Positions 36,297 through 45,940 are shown, counted from the first letter of the stretch. The stretch is 64,000 nt of DNA from Phycisphaeraceae bacterium (GCA_020639155.1 JACKHF010000001.1:1054001-1118000); one strand, 5' to 3'. The notes: generated by a model from the letters alone, not told the origin. Made by a program: numbers and translations.

Positions 36297-36608
36297 ATGC
36301 GCACAGAAATACTCCACTCACACGGAAACACACATGTTCGCAGGCTCACGCTTGAGCCAGGCGAATCGACACACTGGCACACGGATCCGCATCATCGTGT
36401 GACGGTTGTACTGCGCGGGAGCGTGTTGCAGATCGAGTTCCGCGATGGCTCAAAGCCGGAACATGTTCCTGTTGCTCCCGGGCAGGTTGACTGGGATGAG
36501 CCGCTGCTCAAGCCGCATCGCGGCGTGAATATCGGTGATGACACGTACGAGGAGGTGGTGATCTTCCAGCTTCACTCGCCGGATGACGTGGTTCAACCAC
36601 AGGCCTGA
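36297..36608 (+). CDS. Cupin-domain protein
   Basis: 103 residues from the ATG at 36297; the longer open frame runs through the preceding gene and is a shadow. The ribosome-binding site is weak. The two cupin motifs are visible: RLTLEPGESTHWHTDPHHR with metal-binding His residues, and a later G.V.WDEPLLKPHRGVN segment. It is a small cytoplasmic single-cupin protein of unknown substrate, possibly a metal-dependent dioxygenase/isomerase or sensor. It begins 22 bases after the last dockerin gene of the array. Confidence 0.8.
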   Translation: MRTEILHSHGNTHVRRLTLEPGESTHWHTDPHHRVTVVLRGSVLQIEFRDGSKPEHVPVAPGQVDWDEPLLKPHRGVNIGDDTYEEVVIFQLHSPDDVVQPQA

Positions 36609-36669
36609 CCGGAAATTCCGTAGAGATTATGCCTGTTTGTGAACCACTCTGTCTCCAGATGATCTATAT

Positions 36670-37737
36670 ATGCTCATGACCTTGCACCCGATCACAACTG
36701 CTGCATTATTTCTCAACATGCCAAACCAACTGTGGGCTTGGGCGCTGCTCACAGGATCCATGTTTATGCTTGGAGCTGTTGGCGTAGCGCTCGTGATCCG
36801 CTGTGTTCGTGCGCCGGGTGATGTCAGGCGCGCTGCAAGCTGCGGCGGATGCGGACACGAGATTGTGGATGTTGCAACTGGTGTATGCCCTGAATGCGGC
36901 GGGAATCTGCTTCGATGCGGCGTTATGACACCGCGCGGCGCATTGCGCATGCGCGGCTCCCCGTGGATGATCATCGCGGGATGGACGCTCGCCATTGCTG
37001 CGATTGCACTTCCTTCGACAACCTATCTCGACATGGTGTTGATCGCAACACGCCGCGCACAGCAGAGCGCCCTGCCTACAGCACCTGTGATGAAATGGAA
37101 TGGCATGATTCAAGAGCCAAGCCAGATCTTCGGCGCTCCAATGATCGCTGAGCTTTCCAGCCAGAACGACGATGAGAAAGGCCCGTTCAATATGATCAAG
37201 GCGCGATTCGATGTTGATATCACAATCAACGAATGGAACTCGTCGGGGGCTGGCACAATCACGCTGAAGCTCGCAAACAGCAGTACGCCACGAGGCACGC
37301 TGGTTGTTCATGCGGATACAAAGACAGCGACACTGACAGACGTGGATGACAAAGAGATTGCTAGCGATCTCCTGATCGAAGAGAAGACGATCCTGCAATG
37401 GTTGGCGCTGGCAGATCTTGATATTGATGATCGTCGTGTGCAGCGTGGTGCACAGGACGTGCTGAAGATGATCGAAACAACGCTTGAAACGCCGTTGAAC
37501 TCTGAGTCCCGATTGGCAAGACGGATGATACAGACTATCGGCAGGCAGGTGGACATGCCAGAGCTGAGCATCCAGACGAACGGTGTGAGTCAGATGAGAA
37601 CAACGCCGGTTGCGGCTCTGGCCACCCCATCGATACGCTGGCCCTGGATTCTGGCTATTGCCACAATCGCAAGCGTATACATCATTGGCATTATTCTGCT
37701 GATCGCGCTTCGAAACCGAACACTGCGCGCCGTGTGA
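36670..37737 (+). CDS. Zinc-ribbon membrane protein
   Basis: 355 residues from the ATG at 36670; an ATG at 36676 is also possible. Transmembrane helices lie at about residues 22-44, 98-117 and near the C-terminus (WPWILAIATIASVYIIGIILLIAL). Between the first two is a zinc ribbon, CGGCGHE...CPECGGN. The central region of about 200 residues is soluble and probably extracytoplasmic. Its function is unknown. It is one of seven zinc-ribbon membrane proteins in this window. Confidence 0.8.
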   Translation: MLMTLHPITTAALFLNMPNQLWAWALLTGSMFMLGAVGVALVIRCVRAPGDVRRAASCGGCGHEIVDVATGVCPECGGNLLRCGVMTPRGALRMRGSPWMIIAGWTLAIAAIALPSTTYLDMVLIATRRAQQSALPTAPVMKWNGMIQEPSQIFGAPMIAELSSQNDDEKGPFNMIKARFDVDITINEWNSSGAGTITLKLANSSTPRGTLVVHADTKTATLTDVDDKEIASDLLIEEKTILQWLALADLDIDDRRVQRGAQDVLKMIETTLETPLNSESRLARRMIQTIGRQVDMPELSIQTNGVSQMRTTPVAALATPSIRWPWILAIATIASVYIIGIILLIALRNRTLRAV

Positions 37738-37746
37738 CAAATACGC

Positions 37747-38004
37747 TTACGACGGCTTTGATGCGTTCTCGTCATACGAAAACACCGTATCGATCGGTGT
37801 CTCGAACACCCTCGCGATCTTGAACGCAAGCTCGAGTGTCGGTGAGTACTTTCCCTTTTCGATCGCAACAACGGTCTGTCTGCTCACACCGATACGCTCT
37901 GCGAGTTCCTGTTGTGTCATCTCATCTGCATGGAAACGCAGCTCGCGAATGCGATTTGTCACGCCTGTACCGGATGCTGCTCGGGTTGATGAAAGCTTTG
38001 GCAT
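37747..38004 (-). CDS. XRE-family HTH transcriptional regulator
   Basis: 85 residues from the ATG at 38004, which has a GGGGG purine run 5 bases upstream; a GTG at 38016 directly after the preceding stop is the alternative. The helix-turn-helix is clear: MTQQELAERIGVSRQTVVAIEKGKYSPTLELAFKIA, followed by FETPIDTVF, the YozG-like short XRE form. It follows the membrane protein gene with 12 bases between and is probably co-transcribed, a pairing often seen for small XRE regulators and DUF2178-type membrane proteins. Confidence 0.93.
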   Translation of the reverse strand: MPKLSSTRAASGTGVTNRIRELRFHADEMTQQELAERIGVSRQTVVAIEKGKYSPTLELAFKIARVFETPIDTVFSYDENASKPS

Positions 38005-38016
38005 CGCATCCCCCAC

Positions 38017-38481
38017 TTACTGCGTGCGATAGTCAACGGCTGTTGTGGCATACCGGACAACTTCCGAGACAACAGCAACGAGCGCGAGCAGATGCACGCC
38101 CATCAACGGGTGCAGCCACATCGATTGTGTATCGCCGTTGTTTGCCTGCACGACCAGTTGTTGCACGATGAGCAAGGCAACACCGAAGAACACGCCAATC
38201 TGGAGAATCCAGACAGAGTATCGGGTGGACCTGCTTGCGATATGTGCATCACGCTCATCGTCCGGCTCGTTGGGCGAGATCATCGCGTTCAGGATCGACA
38301 TCACGATGATCAACACAACCTGCGCAGCAGTGGCGATCCCAATCGCTGCCATCACAAGAAAGGCGTTTGTTGGATCTCTCGTCACCAGCGCCGCAACCAC
38401 GCCCGCTCCGAGCAGCGTCGTGCAGAGCAGGATGAGTGCGTGCCGACGACGAAAAGTAGCTCCTGTGCCTGATTCATTCAT
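38017..38481 (-). CDS. DUF2178-like integral membrane protein
   Basis: 154 residues from the ATG at 38481 behind GGAG. Four predicted transmembrane helices (about residues 14-33, 41-64, 90-110, 126-143) flank the central motif NEPDDERDAHIASRST, close to the DERD motif of DUF2178-type proteins. It lies directly upstream of the XRE regulator. A candidate promoter with an inverted repeat precedes it. The molecular role of this family is not established. Confidence 0.82.
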   Translation of the reverse strand: MNESGTGATFRRRHALILLCTTLLGAGVVAALVTRDPTNAFLVMAAIGIATAAQVVLIIVMSILNAMISPNEPDDERDAHIASRSTRYSVWILQIGVFFGVALLIVQQLVVQANNGDTQSMWLHPLMGVHLLALVAVVSEVVRYATTAVDYRTQ

Positions 38482-38522
38482 TTGCGCTCTCCGAGGTGTG
38501 ATGTGTCACAAATTAACGACAT

Positions 38523-38551
38523 AATGTATATTATTTTTGACATTTAGTCAA
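38523..38551 (-). promoter_or_regulatory. Promoter of the DUF2178-like/XRE pair with overlapping inverted repeat
   Basis: On the minus strand TTGACT (38551-38546) and TACATT (38528-38523) are separated by 17 bases, 42 bases upstream of the start at 38481. The -35 box lies in TTGAC-N5-GTCAA (38537-38551), and ATAAT-N4-ATTAT lies at the -10 region. Both inverted repeats are candidates for XRE autoregulation. Confidence 0.55.
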
Positions 38552-38707
38552 GATTCATAGACAAAAATTTGTTTCACACTTGTTTTAGGACCACGCGGCA
38601 AGCACAAATCACCCCGATTTGGCGATAGGTGAGAAGGTGTTGATGCAGGCCAACAGCACCTCTGGTATGCTGATTTAGCACATCCTCACACCCAAGGAAG
38701 CAATGAC

Positions 38708-40312
38708 ATGATGCGGAATCCACATCGACTTCTTCTTGTTGTTGGAGCAGTTGCAGCAGTGCAGACGAGCGTGCTCGCACAAACTACCCAGGATCCGTCG
38801 TTCACGTATCAGGGCCTGATCAAGCAGGCAAACCAGGCGATCACCGGCACTGTCGATCTGCAGTTCAGGCTGTACGACGCATCAACTGCGGGCACACAGG
38901 TTGGGCCGATGCTGGCGCTGACAAATGCTTCGGTTGTTGATGGTCAGTTCAATGTGGACCTCGACTTTGGCGCGGGCGCGTTCGCTGGACAGCAGCGGTG
39001 GCTGGAGATCGACGTGCGCTCACCAGCAGGTTCGGGCGCATTCACAACGCTGACACCTCGACAGGCTGTTGCTGCTGCGCCTGTTGCGCTGTTTGCGCTC
39101 GCAGGTAACACAGGACCACAAGGACCTCAGGGCGCACAAGGACCACAAGGTGATCCGGGCGCACAAGGACCGCAAGGTGATCCGGGCGCACAAGGACCGC
39201 AAGGTGATCCGGGCGCACAAGGACCGCAGGGTGATCCGGGTCCGCAAGGCCCAGCTGGTGATTCGCACTGGTCACTCTCAGGACCAACGACGTTCTACAA
39301 CACCGGGAGAGTTGGAATAGGCACGTCCAATCCCAGCGCACACCTCGGAATTCTGGGCGGCGGGTTGAATCTGTTCGACGACGCATCGGAAGGTGTCAGA
39401 CTCACAACCAACACGTTTGCCATCTCGCGAGAGGTCAACGAGGATCCCGGATATCAGTACGATGGCACAAACGATCAGCACACCATCTTCACGAACGGAT
39501 CACCAGTTGTCACTGTGGCACCGTCGGGAAATGTCGGCATTGGAACGACTTCGCCGACTCAGGCGCTCCACGTCGTGGGGAATGCTCTTGTGACCGGCTC
39601 AATCACACCCGGCACAAGCGCAAACGCGCTGACCATCGACAACACAATAATCTCTGCACCATCTGTCCTGAATGTCATTTCAGGCGACACGATGCAGATC
39701 AACTCAGGCGGTGGGCTGAGTGTCCACGCGGACACTGGTATCGGGATCATTGCAGGCAAAGGAGTCAATCTTACTTCGCTTGGAATACTCACTCTTGCGT
39801 CAGCAGGAACATTCGGAATCTCGGGCTCACTCGTCACCATAAATGGTCTTCAGACCCTCGGCATCGGCGGCGGCGGCGGCTCTGGCGGGTTCACGCTGGG
39901 GGTGAACGGATCAGCAGCAAAGATCGGCGGCGGATCGTGGTCGACCCTGTCAGACGAGCGCCTCAAGAAGAACGTCAACCCGATCCACCAGCCTCTCGAT
40001 GCGCTCATGCAGCTCCGTGGTGTGACCTTTGAATATATCGATCCGTCCCAGCCACTCCAGGCGGAGGGCGTGCAGATCGGCATGATCGCGCAAGAGGTCG
40101 AGCGCGTCTTTCCAGCGTGGGTCACAACAATGGACGACGGGTACAAGTCCATCGCGTTCTCAGGATTTGAAGCAATGACTGTCGAGGCACTGCGTCAACT
40201 GCGCGCAGAAAAGGACCAGCAAATCGATGATCTCAAGCGAGAGAACAACGAACTCCGCGCACGTCTTGATGCGCTGGAACAGATGATGGTGGAACTGGCA
40301 AAGGGCCATTGA
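38708..40312 (+). CDS. Collagen-like exported protein with C-terminal S74 chaperone domain
   Basis: 534 residues from the ATG at 38708, with AAGGAAG upstream. The signal peptide is [26 protein letters not shown] beta-rich N-terminal domain (FTYQGLIKQ...[21 protein letters not shown]) is followed by a Gly-X-Y region at about residues 135-181. A middle region contains GIGTSNPS and GIGTTSPT repeats typical of trimeric beta-fibres. The C-terminus has [12 protein letters not shown], the S74 intramolecular chaperone/autocleavage motif, ending in a coiled coil. It probably forms a trimeric exported fibre released by self-cleavage. Confidence 0.92.
   Translation: MMRNPHRLLLVVGAVAAVQTSVLAQTTQDPSFTYQGLIKQANQAITGTVDLQFRLYDASTAGTQVGPMLALTNASVVDGQFNVDLDFGAGAFAGQQRWLEIDVRSPAGSGAFTTLTPRQAVAAAPVALFALAGNTGPQGPQGAQGPQGDPGAQGPQGDPGAQGPQGDPGAQGPQGDPGPQGPAGDSHWSLSGPTTFYNTGRVGIGTSNPSAHLGILGGGLNLFDDASEGVRLTTNTFAISREVNEDPGYQYDGTNDQHTIFTNGSPVVTVAPSGNVGIGTTSPTQALHVVGNALVTGSITPGTSANALTIDNTIISAPSVLNVISGDTMQINSGGGLSVHADTGIGIIAGKGVNLTSLGILTLASAGTFGISGSLVTINGLQTLGIGGGGGSGGFTLGVNGSAAKIGGGSWSTLSDERLKKNVNPIHQPLDALMQLRGVTFEYIDPSQPLQAEGVQIGMIAQEVERVFPAWVTTMDDGYKSIAFSGFEAMTVEALRQLRAEKDQQIDDLKRENNELRARLDALEQMMVELAKGH
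39131..39238 (+). repeat. 27-bp tandem repeat encoding GAQGPQGDP, four copies
   Basis: Four consecutive 27-base units (starting 39131, 39158, 39185, 39212) differ only at a few wobble positions. They encode the collagen-like nonapeptide GAQGPQGDP, so length changes in whole units would keep the frame. Confidence 0.92.
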
Positions 40313-40324
40313 AAGGAAAACACA

Positions 40325-41461
40325 ATGAAGTGCTGTATCTGGGCGTCCGCAGTTGTCGCAGCGGTGTGTGCGTGCGCATCTGCGCAGGAAGACACCACGT
40401 TTCTCTATCAGGGCAGCCTGATGGACAACGGGTCACCCGCAAACGGCACATACACCATCTCGGTCGAGTTGTGGACGAGTGTGAATGGCGGGACGATCGG
40501 CAATCCGATTGTTCACAATAATGTGCAGGTCGTCGATGGATTGTTTGATATCCCACTCAGTTGGCAGGGAGGATATTGGTTCGGTGGCGAGCGCTGGCTG
40601 TCCATCACGGTCAACGGTACACAGCTCTCGCCGCCACAGCAGATCACTCGCGCACCGTACGCCATACACGCACGCGGGATACGTGTTGATCAGGCTGAAC
40701 GTGTCGGCATTGGTGACATCGGCACACACAATGCGCAGTTGCTTGTGCTTACGTCGGACTCCATGGGCGCACGAATTCAGACAACAAGCAACGAGACAGA
40801 AGCTGCAGCTGTCCGTGGTGTGCTCGACAGATCATCGCCGGGCTCATTTTCCGCAGCCGTCCGGGGTGAGAACCGGGGCATAGGTGTGCTCGGTATTGGA
40901 GTGTGGGGCTCGCATGATGGATCGGGATGGGGAGTGTACGGATCATCGCCAGCGGGCACCGGCGTGCGTGGTCACACCACTGGAAACAGCGGAACCACGT
41001 ATGCTGTCTATGGCTACTCAGCGAGTTCGAGCGGATACGACTTCTACGCTGCGGGCCCCGGTGTGAACTACGGCTCACCCTCATCGATCCGGTGGAAGAA
41101 AAACATCGAACCGATCAACGACCCGCTCGGCATGCTCGCGCAGATCCGCGGTGTGTACTTCGACTGGGACGAGGACCACGGCGGCCAGCACGACATGGGA
41201 TTCATCGGCGAGGAAGTGATGGAAGTTGTGCCGGAAGTTGTTGCCAAGGAACCCGGGACAGACTTTGTCACCGGCATGGATTATGGACGCATGACACCGT
41301 TGCTTGTTGAAGCGGTGAATGCGCTGCACGCGAAGCACGAGATGGCGATTGCTGAAAAGGATGCGCGGATCGACTTGCTCGCACGGGATAATGCAGAGCT
41401 CCGCGCACGACTGGAAGCATTGGAAGCCACAGTAAATCAGCTTGCAGGATCGAAGAACTGA
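40325..41461 (+). CDS. Exported fibre-like protein with S74-type C-terminal domain
   Basis: 378 residues from the ATG at 40325, 12 bases after the previous stop, with GAAAGGA upstream. The signal peptide is MKCCIWASAVVAAVCACASAQ. The N-terminal domain (FLYQGSLMDNG, RWLSITVNG) is related to that of the upstream gene. Gly-rich repeats (GVLGIGVWG, WGVYGSSPAGTGVRG) suggest a beta-prism fibre. The C-terminal SSIRWKKNIEPI resembles the S74 motif but lacks the usual SDxRLK residues, so self-cleavage is doubtful. It ends in a coiled coil. It is probably co-transcribed with its neighbours. Confidence 0.9.
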   Translation: MKCCIWASAVVAAVCACASAQEDTTFLYQGSLMDNGSPANGTYTISVELWTSVNGGTIGNPIVHNNVQVVDGLFDIPLSWQGGYWFGGERWLSITVNGTQLSPPQQITRAPYAIHARGIRVDQAERVGIGDIGTHNAQLLVLTSDSMGARIQTTSNETEAAAVRGVLDRSSPGSFSAAVRGENRGIGVLGIGVWGSHDGSGWGVYGSSPAGTGVRGHTTGNSGTTYAVYGYSASSSGYDFYAAGPGVNYGSPSSIRWKKNIEPINDPLGMLAQIRGVYFDWDEDHGGQHDMGFIGEEVMEVVPEVVAKEPGTDFVTGMDYGRMTPLLVEAVNALHAKHEMAIAEKDARIDLLARDNAELRARLEALEATVNQLAGSKN

Positions 41462-41510
41462 ATCCTCCTACCCTTGCATTGCAGAAAACAAGAGCAAGGG
41501 AGTGTCAGAT

Positions 41511-43154
41511 ATGCGAATAACAACGGGGTTGCTTGTCAGCGCACAGGTGCTTTGTGCGCATTTGTGCTGTGCACAAAGAGCTTCTGATGTCATGTACAGC
41601 ATCACACCCAGAGCACTGGAAGATCGAACTGTGCTCGATGTTGAGATGGTATTTCGTGGTGAAGAAGATGGCGACACAATCATTCAGCTGCCCCGGTGCA
41701 ACTATGGCACGCCCGAGATTCCGTTGGCAATAAAGAGACTTCACGCGCACAATGCGACGCTTGAACTCCAGACGGGAAGCACTCGCCTCTATCGTCTTGT
41801 GCATGGCTCAAACGCGGAAGTTTCTGTTCTGTACACCGTCGATTGGGATCCGGCAGCGCACACGAATGCGGCATACCGGCCCGATGTCAGCAACAAACAC
41901 TTCCACTTCTTTGATAACCAGTGGCGGGTTGGAATCGCGGATGGAGATACGGTGCGGAACTATGCTATCGCCTTTGAAGATGTGCCTGCAGACTGGGTGG
42001 TGTTCAGCTCTGCAGGACGCGGACCCGGTCCTTATTCTGTTGAATCAACTGAAGAAGGCATGTCGTGCCTGGTCGGTGGCGGCGACTACACAACTACTGA
42101 TGTGAGTAACAATGGTTCACACGCCAGCATCTATGTGCGGGGTGACTTTGAAAACACAAAGCGGATAATTGACGATGCGCAGCAGGCGCTCTCGCTGGTT
42201 GCATCGCGGTTCGGCCCGATAGGCGTTCCAAACTACACCGCGGTAGTGACACGGCGGGGCGATAGCTTTATGGCAGGTGTTGCGATTGATAATGCGTTCG
42301 TTTCATTCGTCCACACCAAAGCGACGACACAACAGGTACTCCTCCTGATCACACACGAAACGCTGCACAACTGGATTCCGAACCAGGCAACCGTGACCGA
42401 ACGCGAGCGTGGTGGTATCGATGAGTTCCGATTCGACTGGTTTGCTGAAGGGTTTGTTGAGTACTGCGCACGAAGGGTGCTGTTTGACGCAGGGATTCTG
42501 ACCGAAGCGGAGTATTGCGACACATTTAATGGAGATCTTCGTGAGTACGCAAGAAATCCGATGCGATCAGCTTCGATAGAGATGGTTCAAAGATCCATTG
42601 AGAACACGTCCTACTCGAACTATCAGGAACGGCTCAGTTATTTTCGTGGTCCTCTTTTGGCACAGTTGTGGGATAGAAATCAGCAGCTTACCAATGGAAC
42701 GCCCGTTGTTGATATTGTTGCAAACTTTGTCGAGCAATGCAGAGCGAATGGAGGCAGCATCTCTGCCGATTCATTCTTTGCACTGCTCGAGTCACACGGC
42801 ATTCATGCAAGAGCGGACTTTGAGCGATACATTCTCCGAGGCGAGCAGATTCTGCTGCCACCGGACCTTTTTGGCCCGACATTCGAGTTGTTCACAGAAG
42901 AAGTGACCGTGTTCCAACCCGGGCTCGATGTGATAGCAACAAGAAAGAAAAAGATTGCAACAGAAGTGTCAATGTATGGGCCTGCGTGGAACGCAGGTGT
43001 GCGAGAGGGAATGAGGGTGGATGAGCTGGAAACCAATCATCGTCCCACCCAACCCATCACTCTCCGTTTTGAGGATGGCGGTACCACTCAAAAAATAGAG
43101 TATCTCCCGTCCGAGACAGTGATTCGCACGCAGTACAGGCCCATTGCACGCTAA
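41511..43154 (+). CDS. Exported M61-like zinc metalloprotease
   Basis: 547 residues from the ATG at 41511, with GGGAG 9 bases upstream. The signal peptide is MRITTGLLVSAQVLCAHLCCAQ. The zinc site is H282-E-x-x-H286 (THETLHNW) with the third ligand candidate E313 in WFAEGFVEY, matching the glycyl-aminopeptidase-like M61 group. The beta-domain before the catalytic part and the C-terminal segment (MYGPAWNAGVREGMRVDEL), which resembles a PDZ carboxylate-binding region, fit that architecture. It probably acts in the periplasm or outside the cell. It follows the two S74 proteins with a 49-base gap. Confidence 0.87.
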   Translation: MRITTGLLVSAQVLCAHLCCAQRASDVMYSITPRALEDRTVLDVEMVFRGEEDGDTIIQLPRCNYGTPEIPLAIKRLHAHNATLELQTGSTRLYRLVHGSNAEVSVLYTVDWDPAAHTNAAYRPDVSNKHFHFFDNQWRVGIADGDTVRNYAIAFEDVPADWVVFSSAGRGPGPYSVESTEEGMSCLVGGGDYTTTDVSNNGSHASIYVRGDFENTKRIIDDAQQALSLVASRFGPIGVPNYTAVVTRRGDSFMAGVAIDNAFVSFVHTKATTQQVLLLITHETLHNWIPNQATVTERERGGIDEFRFDWFAEGFVEYCARRVLFDAGILTEAEYCDTFNGDLREYARNPMRSASIEMVQRSIENTSYSNYQERLSYFRGPLLAQLWDRNQQLTNGTPVVDIVANFVEQCRANGGSISADSFFALLESHGIHARADFERYILRGEQILLPPDLFGPTFELFTEEVTVFQPGLDVIATRKKKIATEVSMYGPAWNAGVREGMRVDELETNHRPTQPITLRFEDGGTTQKIEYLPSETVIRTQYRPIAR

Positions 43155-43280
43155 AAACACAAGCGTCTACAGCCAATAACAGCCGGGCAGTTGAGCTCGA
43201 AATACTGTACAATGTTCCCAATGCCGCACTCGCGGTGGATGGGGTTGCTGTTCTGCGACACCCGGAAAAGGAGCATGAAA

Positions 43281-44207
43281 ATGAGAAAATCGAGAGTCTG
43301 TTGTGTTGTTGCTGCACTGGCTGGCCTGTCTGCGCCTGCAATCGCTCAGGATGGTTTGGTCATTGGTGTGGATGACACCGCGTATGGCATTCAGTTGTAT
43401 CAGAACGGTGCGTGGAGTGCGCTTCCAGGCACGAATGTGCAGGTCTGGGGTCTCGCGAGTGACAACACAGGCGAGACGTTGTACATCGCATCCAGCGCAA
43501 ACACGCTATACAAGTGGACCGAAGCGGTTGGGCTGGAGACTGTTGCCACGTTTTCCTATCAGGGAGCAACGGTCAACTTTGTCTCGCTCGCGTTCCACAA
43601 CGGGCGACTCTATGGCACGCGCAATATCACCACCGAGGGCGTGTACGAGATTAGTCCTCTGACGGCCGAGGCAACGCTTCTGTGGGCCTATCCAACCGCG
43701 TTCGACATCGGTGGTATCGACTTTGACGAGGCAACAGGCAAACTTTACGGCACGAATGACGCAACAAGCGCTGGTTCGGGATCGGGTCTCTATGAGATCG
43801 ATGTCAATGCACAAACGATGACAAAGATTGCTGATTATCCGAACATTGTTGCAGGTGCCAACGACATTGATGGTCTGGCAATCGGCAACGGCAAGGCGTA
43901 CCTTGTTCCTGATGAGCCGGGCAGCCTTGGCGTGTTTGATCTTGCAACAATGACATACGAGTCGCCCATTGCGAATCCGTGGACAACCGGCGAGGTGTTC
44001 TCCGGCGCTGCGTTTGCAAGTTTCCTCGTTGAAACAAGCTGCTACGCCGACTGTGACGGCAGTGGTGCGCTCAACATCTTTGATTACATCTGCTTCGGCA
44101 ACGAGTACGCAGCCGGCACGTCGTACGCAGACTGCGACGGCTCGGGCTCGCTCAATATCTTCGACTACATCTGCTTCGGCAATGCGTACGCAGCAGGCTG
44201 CCCGTAA
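43281..44207 (+). CDS. Propeller-like exported protein with GC-type dockerin tail
   Basis: 308 residues. The ATG at 43281 has AAAAGGAG 7 bases upstream; the ATG at 43275 is too close. The signal peptide is MRKSRVCCVVAALAGLSAPAIAQ. Strands such as WGLASDNTGETLYIASSANTLYKW, SLAFHNGRLYGTRN, GIDFDEATGKLYGTND and DIDGLAIGNGKAYLV repeat at about 45 residues, suggesting a small beta-propeller. Two canonical dockerin repeats end GCP. A strong terminator follows. Confidence 0.88.
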   Translation: MRKSRVCCVVAALAGLSAPAIAQDGLVIGVDDTAYGIQLYQNGAWSALPGTNVQVWGLASDNTGETLYIASSANTLYKWTEAVGLETVATFSYQGATVNFVSLAFHNGRLYGTRNITTEGVYEISPLTAEATLLWAYPTAFDIGGIDFDEATGKLYGTNDATSAGSGSGLYEIDVNAQTMTKIADYPNIVAGANDIDGLAIGNGKAYLVPDEPGSLGVFDLATMTYESPIANPWTTGEVFSGAAFASFLVETSCYADCDGSGALNIFDYICFGNEYAAGTSYADCDGSGSLNIFDYICFGNAYAAGCP

Positions 44208-44520
44208 CTCACTGTTTCGACTGAAGTATCACGATTCCTGACGTTCGGCTCCGTGGAAGCGAAGCCGAACGTTTTTCTTTGACGTGTGGTTCTGATGATC
44301 GAAAGCACACTTCATTGCCAGTCCGAGAAAAACACGACACGATCTGCAACATGTGAGAATGGGCGTCATTTCCTCAACTGTGGTTCACTCATTCCGGGTT
44401 GGGTGGAATCGAATGCCATCGTCTGGTGTGTGACATGCACACGGTTCTGTGTTGTTTCTGTGCAACCGGATCGATCCGCAATGCGAATGCATCACTCCAC
44501 ACCACACAGGGAGACTGTTC
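44208..44520 (+). other. Intergenic region with terminator and promoter space
   Basis: 313 bases between two dockerin genes. The terminator at 44241-44276 occupies the left part; the rest is presumed promoter and leader for the gene at 44521. No gene was identified. Confidence 0.45.
44241..44276 (+). terminator. Intrinsic terminator after the gene at 43281-44207
   Basis: ACGTTCGGCT pairs with AGCCGAACGT (10-bp perfect stem, 12-base loop), followed by TTTTC. Confidence 0.92.
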
Positions 44521-45909
44521 ATGAAGAAGAGAGTATCGTTGATACATGCCGCAGGCGTTCTTGCATGGCTTGCTGGCTCGGCACACGCACAAACATGCAC
44601 GCCAACCATCGAGACGTTTCCGTCGCAGCCCGCGGTCGTTGGCGGGTATATCCAGCCGATCTATGAATGGGATGATGGCACCGGGTCTGCATTCTTCATT
44701 GGCGGATCGTCGGAGAACATTGGTAGCGCTAACAACAAATGGATCGCAAAGTGGGATGCTGCTTCCGGCACATTCTCAAAGCTCGGCGCAGGGATTGATG
44801 CAGGAACAAACAGCCAGTTTGTCGCGTCGATGGTTGCGGTCGATTTCGGATCCGGCAGCAGGCTCTTTGTTGGCGGCACGTTCATCAGCGCTGGAGGCGT
44901 GGGTGACACGCGTACGCTCGCCGCATGGGATGGCACGAACTGGATCTCACCGGGTACCGGCTTTGAAAACCATGTCGGCATCCCGTTTCCCGCGGTCTGG
45001 GCTATGACAACATTCAATGACGGATCGGGCGAGAAACTTGTCATCGGCGGCGAGTTCAGCGGTGTCGGCTCGGTCGCGGTAGCCAACGGGCTTGGCATGT
45101 ACGACGGCTCGTCATGGTCCGGCATGGGCGTTGGAGCACTAGGTACGGTCTTTGCGCTGACAACGTATGACGATGGCTCCGGCGAGTCTGTGTACGCTGG
45201 CGGTCGTCTCATTGGCATCGGCACCGGCAGCCATCAACTCATCGGACGATGGGATGGCACTGACTGGCAATCCGTCGGAGGCGGCACACTGTTTGCCACA
45301 AGTGCGCTCGCGCAGGTTGCGACCTTTGCAGAGTTTGATGATGGCACAGGCACCGCGCTGTACGTTGGCGGTGACAGGCTCAACGGGCTGACATTCACCG
45401 ACTACGAAACTGCAAAGTGGGATGGCACAAACTGGACCGCTGTCGGCCAGGCCAGCGGCGGACGCACAACCGCGCTCGCGGTCTACGACGATGGAACAGG
45501 ACCCGCGCTGTACCAGGCAGGGACATCGCAGACAAATCTCCGGTACATCTCACGACTGGAGAACGGCACGTGGGTCACGCTGATGGGCGGCATTGATCCG
45601 AATATCTCGTCCATCTCCGGCGGAAATCCCTCAGCCTTCGGACTCCGCGCACATTCGACCGGATTGTACATCGTTGGCAACTTCAGCGAGATCAACGGGC
45701 AAAGCGCAACAGGTCTCGCGCGGTACACATGCGAGAACGCCTGCTACGCCGACTGTGACGGCAGTGGCACGCTCAACATCTTTGACTACATCTGCTTCGG
45801 CAATGAGTACGCTGCAGGCACGTCGTACGCTGATTGTGATGGCTCGGGTTCACTCAACATCTTCGATTACATCTGCTTCGGCAATGAGTATGCTGCGGGT
45901 TGTCCGTAA
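44521..45909 (+). CDS. WDG-repeat propeller-like exported protein with GC-type dockerin tail
   Basis: 462 residues from the ATG at 44521, with AGGGAGA upstream; the open frame before it is a shadow. The signal peptide is MKKRVSLIHAAGVLAWLAGSAHAQ. It differs from the other WDG proteins in that each repeat contains YDDGSGE or DDGTGxALYVGG before AKWDGTNW, a second variant of the repeat. Two dockerin repeats (DCDGSGTLN, DCDGSGSLN) end GCP. Its role is unknown. Confidence 0.9.
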   Translation: MKKRVSLIHAAGVLAWLAGSAHAQTCTPTIETFPSQPAVVGGYIQPIYEWDDGTGSAFFIGGSSENIGSANNKWIAKWDAASGTFSKLGAGIDAGTNSQFVASMVAVDFGSGSRLFVGGTFISAGGVGDTRTLAAWDGTNWISPGTGFENHVGIPFPAVWAMTTFNDGSGEKLVIGGEFSGVGSVAVANGLGMYDGSSWSGMGVGALGTVFALTTYDDGSGESVYAGGRLIGIGTGSHQLIGRWDGTDWQSVGGGTLFATSALAQVATFAEFDDGTGTALYVGGDRLNGLTFTDYETAKWDGTNWTAVGQASGGRTTALAVYDDGTGPALYQAGTSQTNLRYISRLENGTWVTLMGGIDPNISSISGGNPSAFGLRAHSTGLYIVGNFSEINGQSATGLARYTCENACYADCDGSGTLNIFDYICFGNEYAAGTSYADCDGSGSLNIFDYICFGNEYAAGCP

Positions 45910-45940
45910 ACACGACACGCATTGACATATCACACAAAGA

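Noticed and set aside
39113..39260. Regular repeats resembling a CRISPR array
   Set aside because: The units are contiguous without spacers and encode Gly-X-Y peptides in frame.
39020..39386. Minus-strand frames with RITLRSLCA and LAVLVRPDH repeats
   Set aside because: They are the antisense reading of the collagen-like 27-bp repeats of the plus-strand gene; the apparent repeats follow from that gene.
38708..41461. Prophage tail-fibre genes, because of S74 domains
   Set aside because: Both proteins have signal peptides, and no other phage structural, integrase or lysis gene is nearby.
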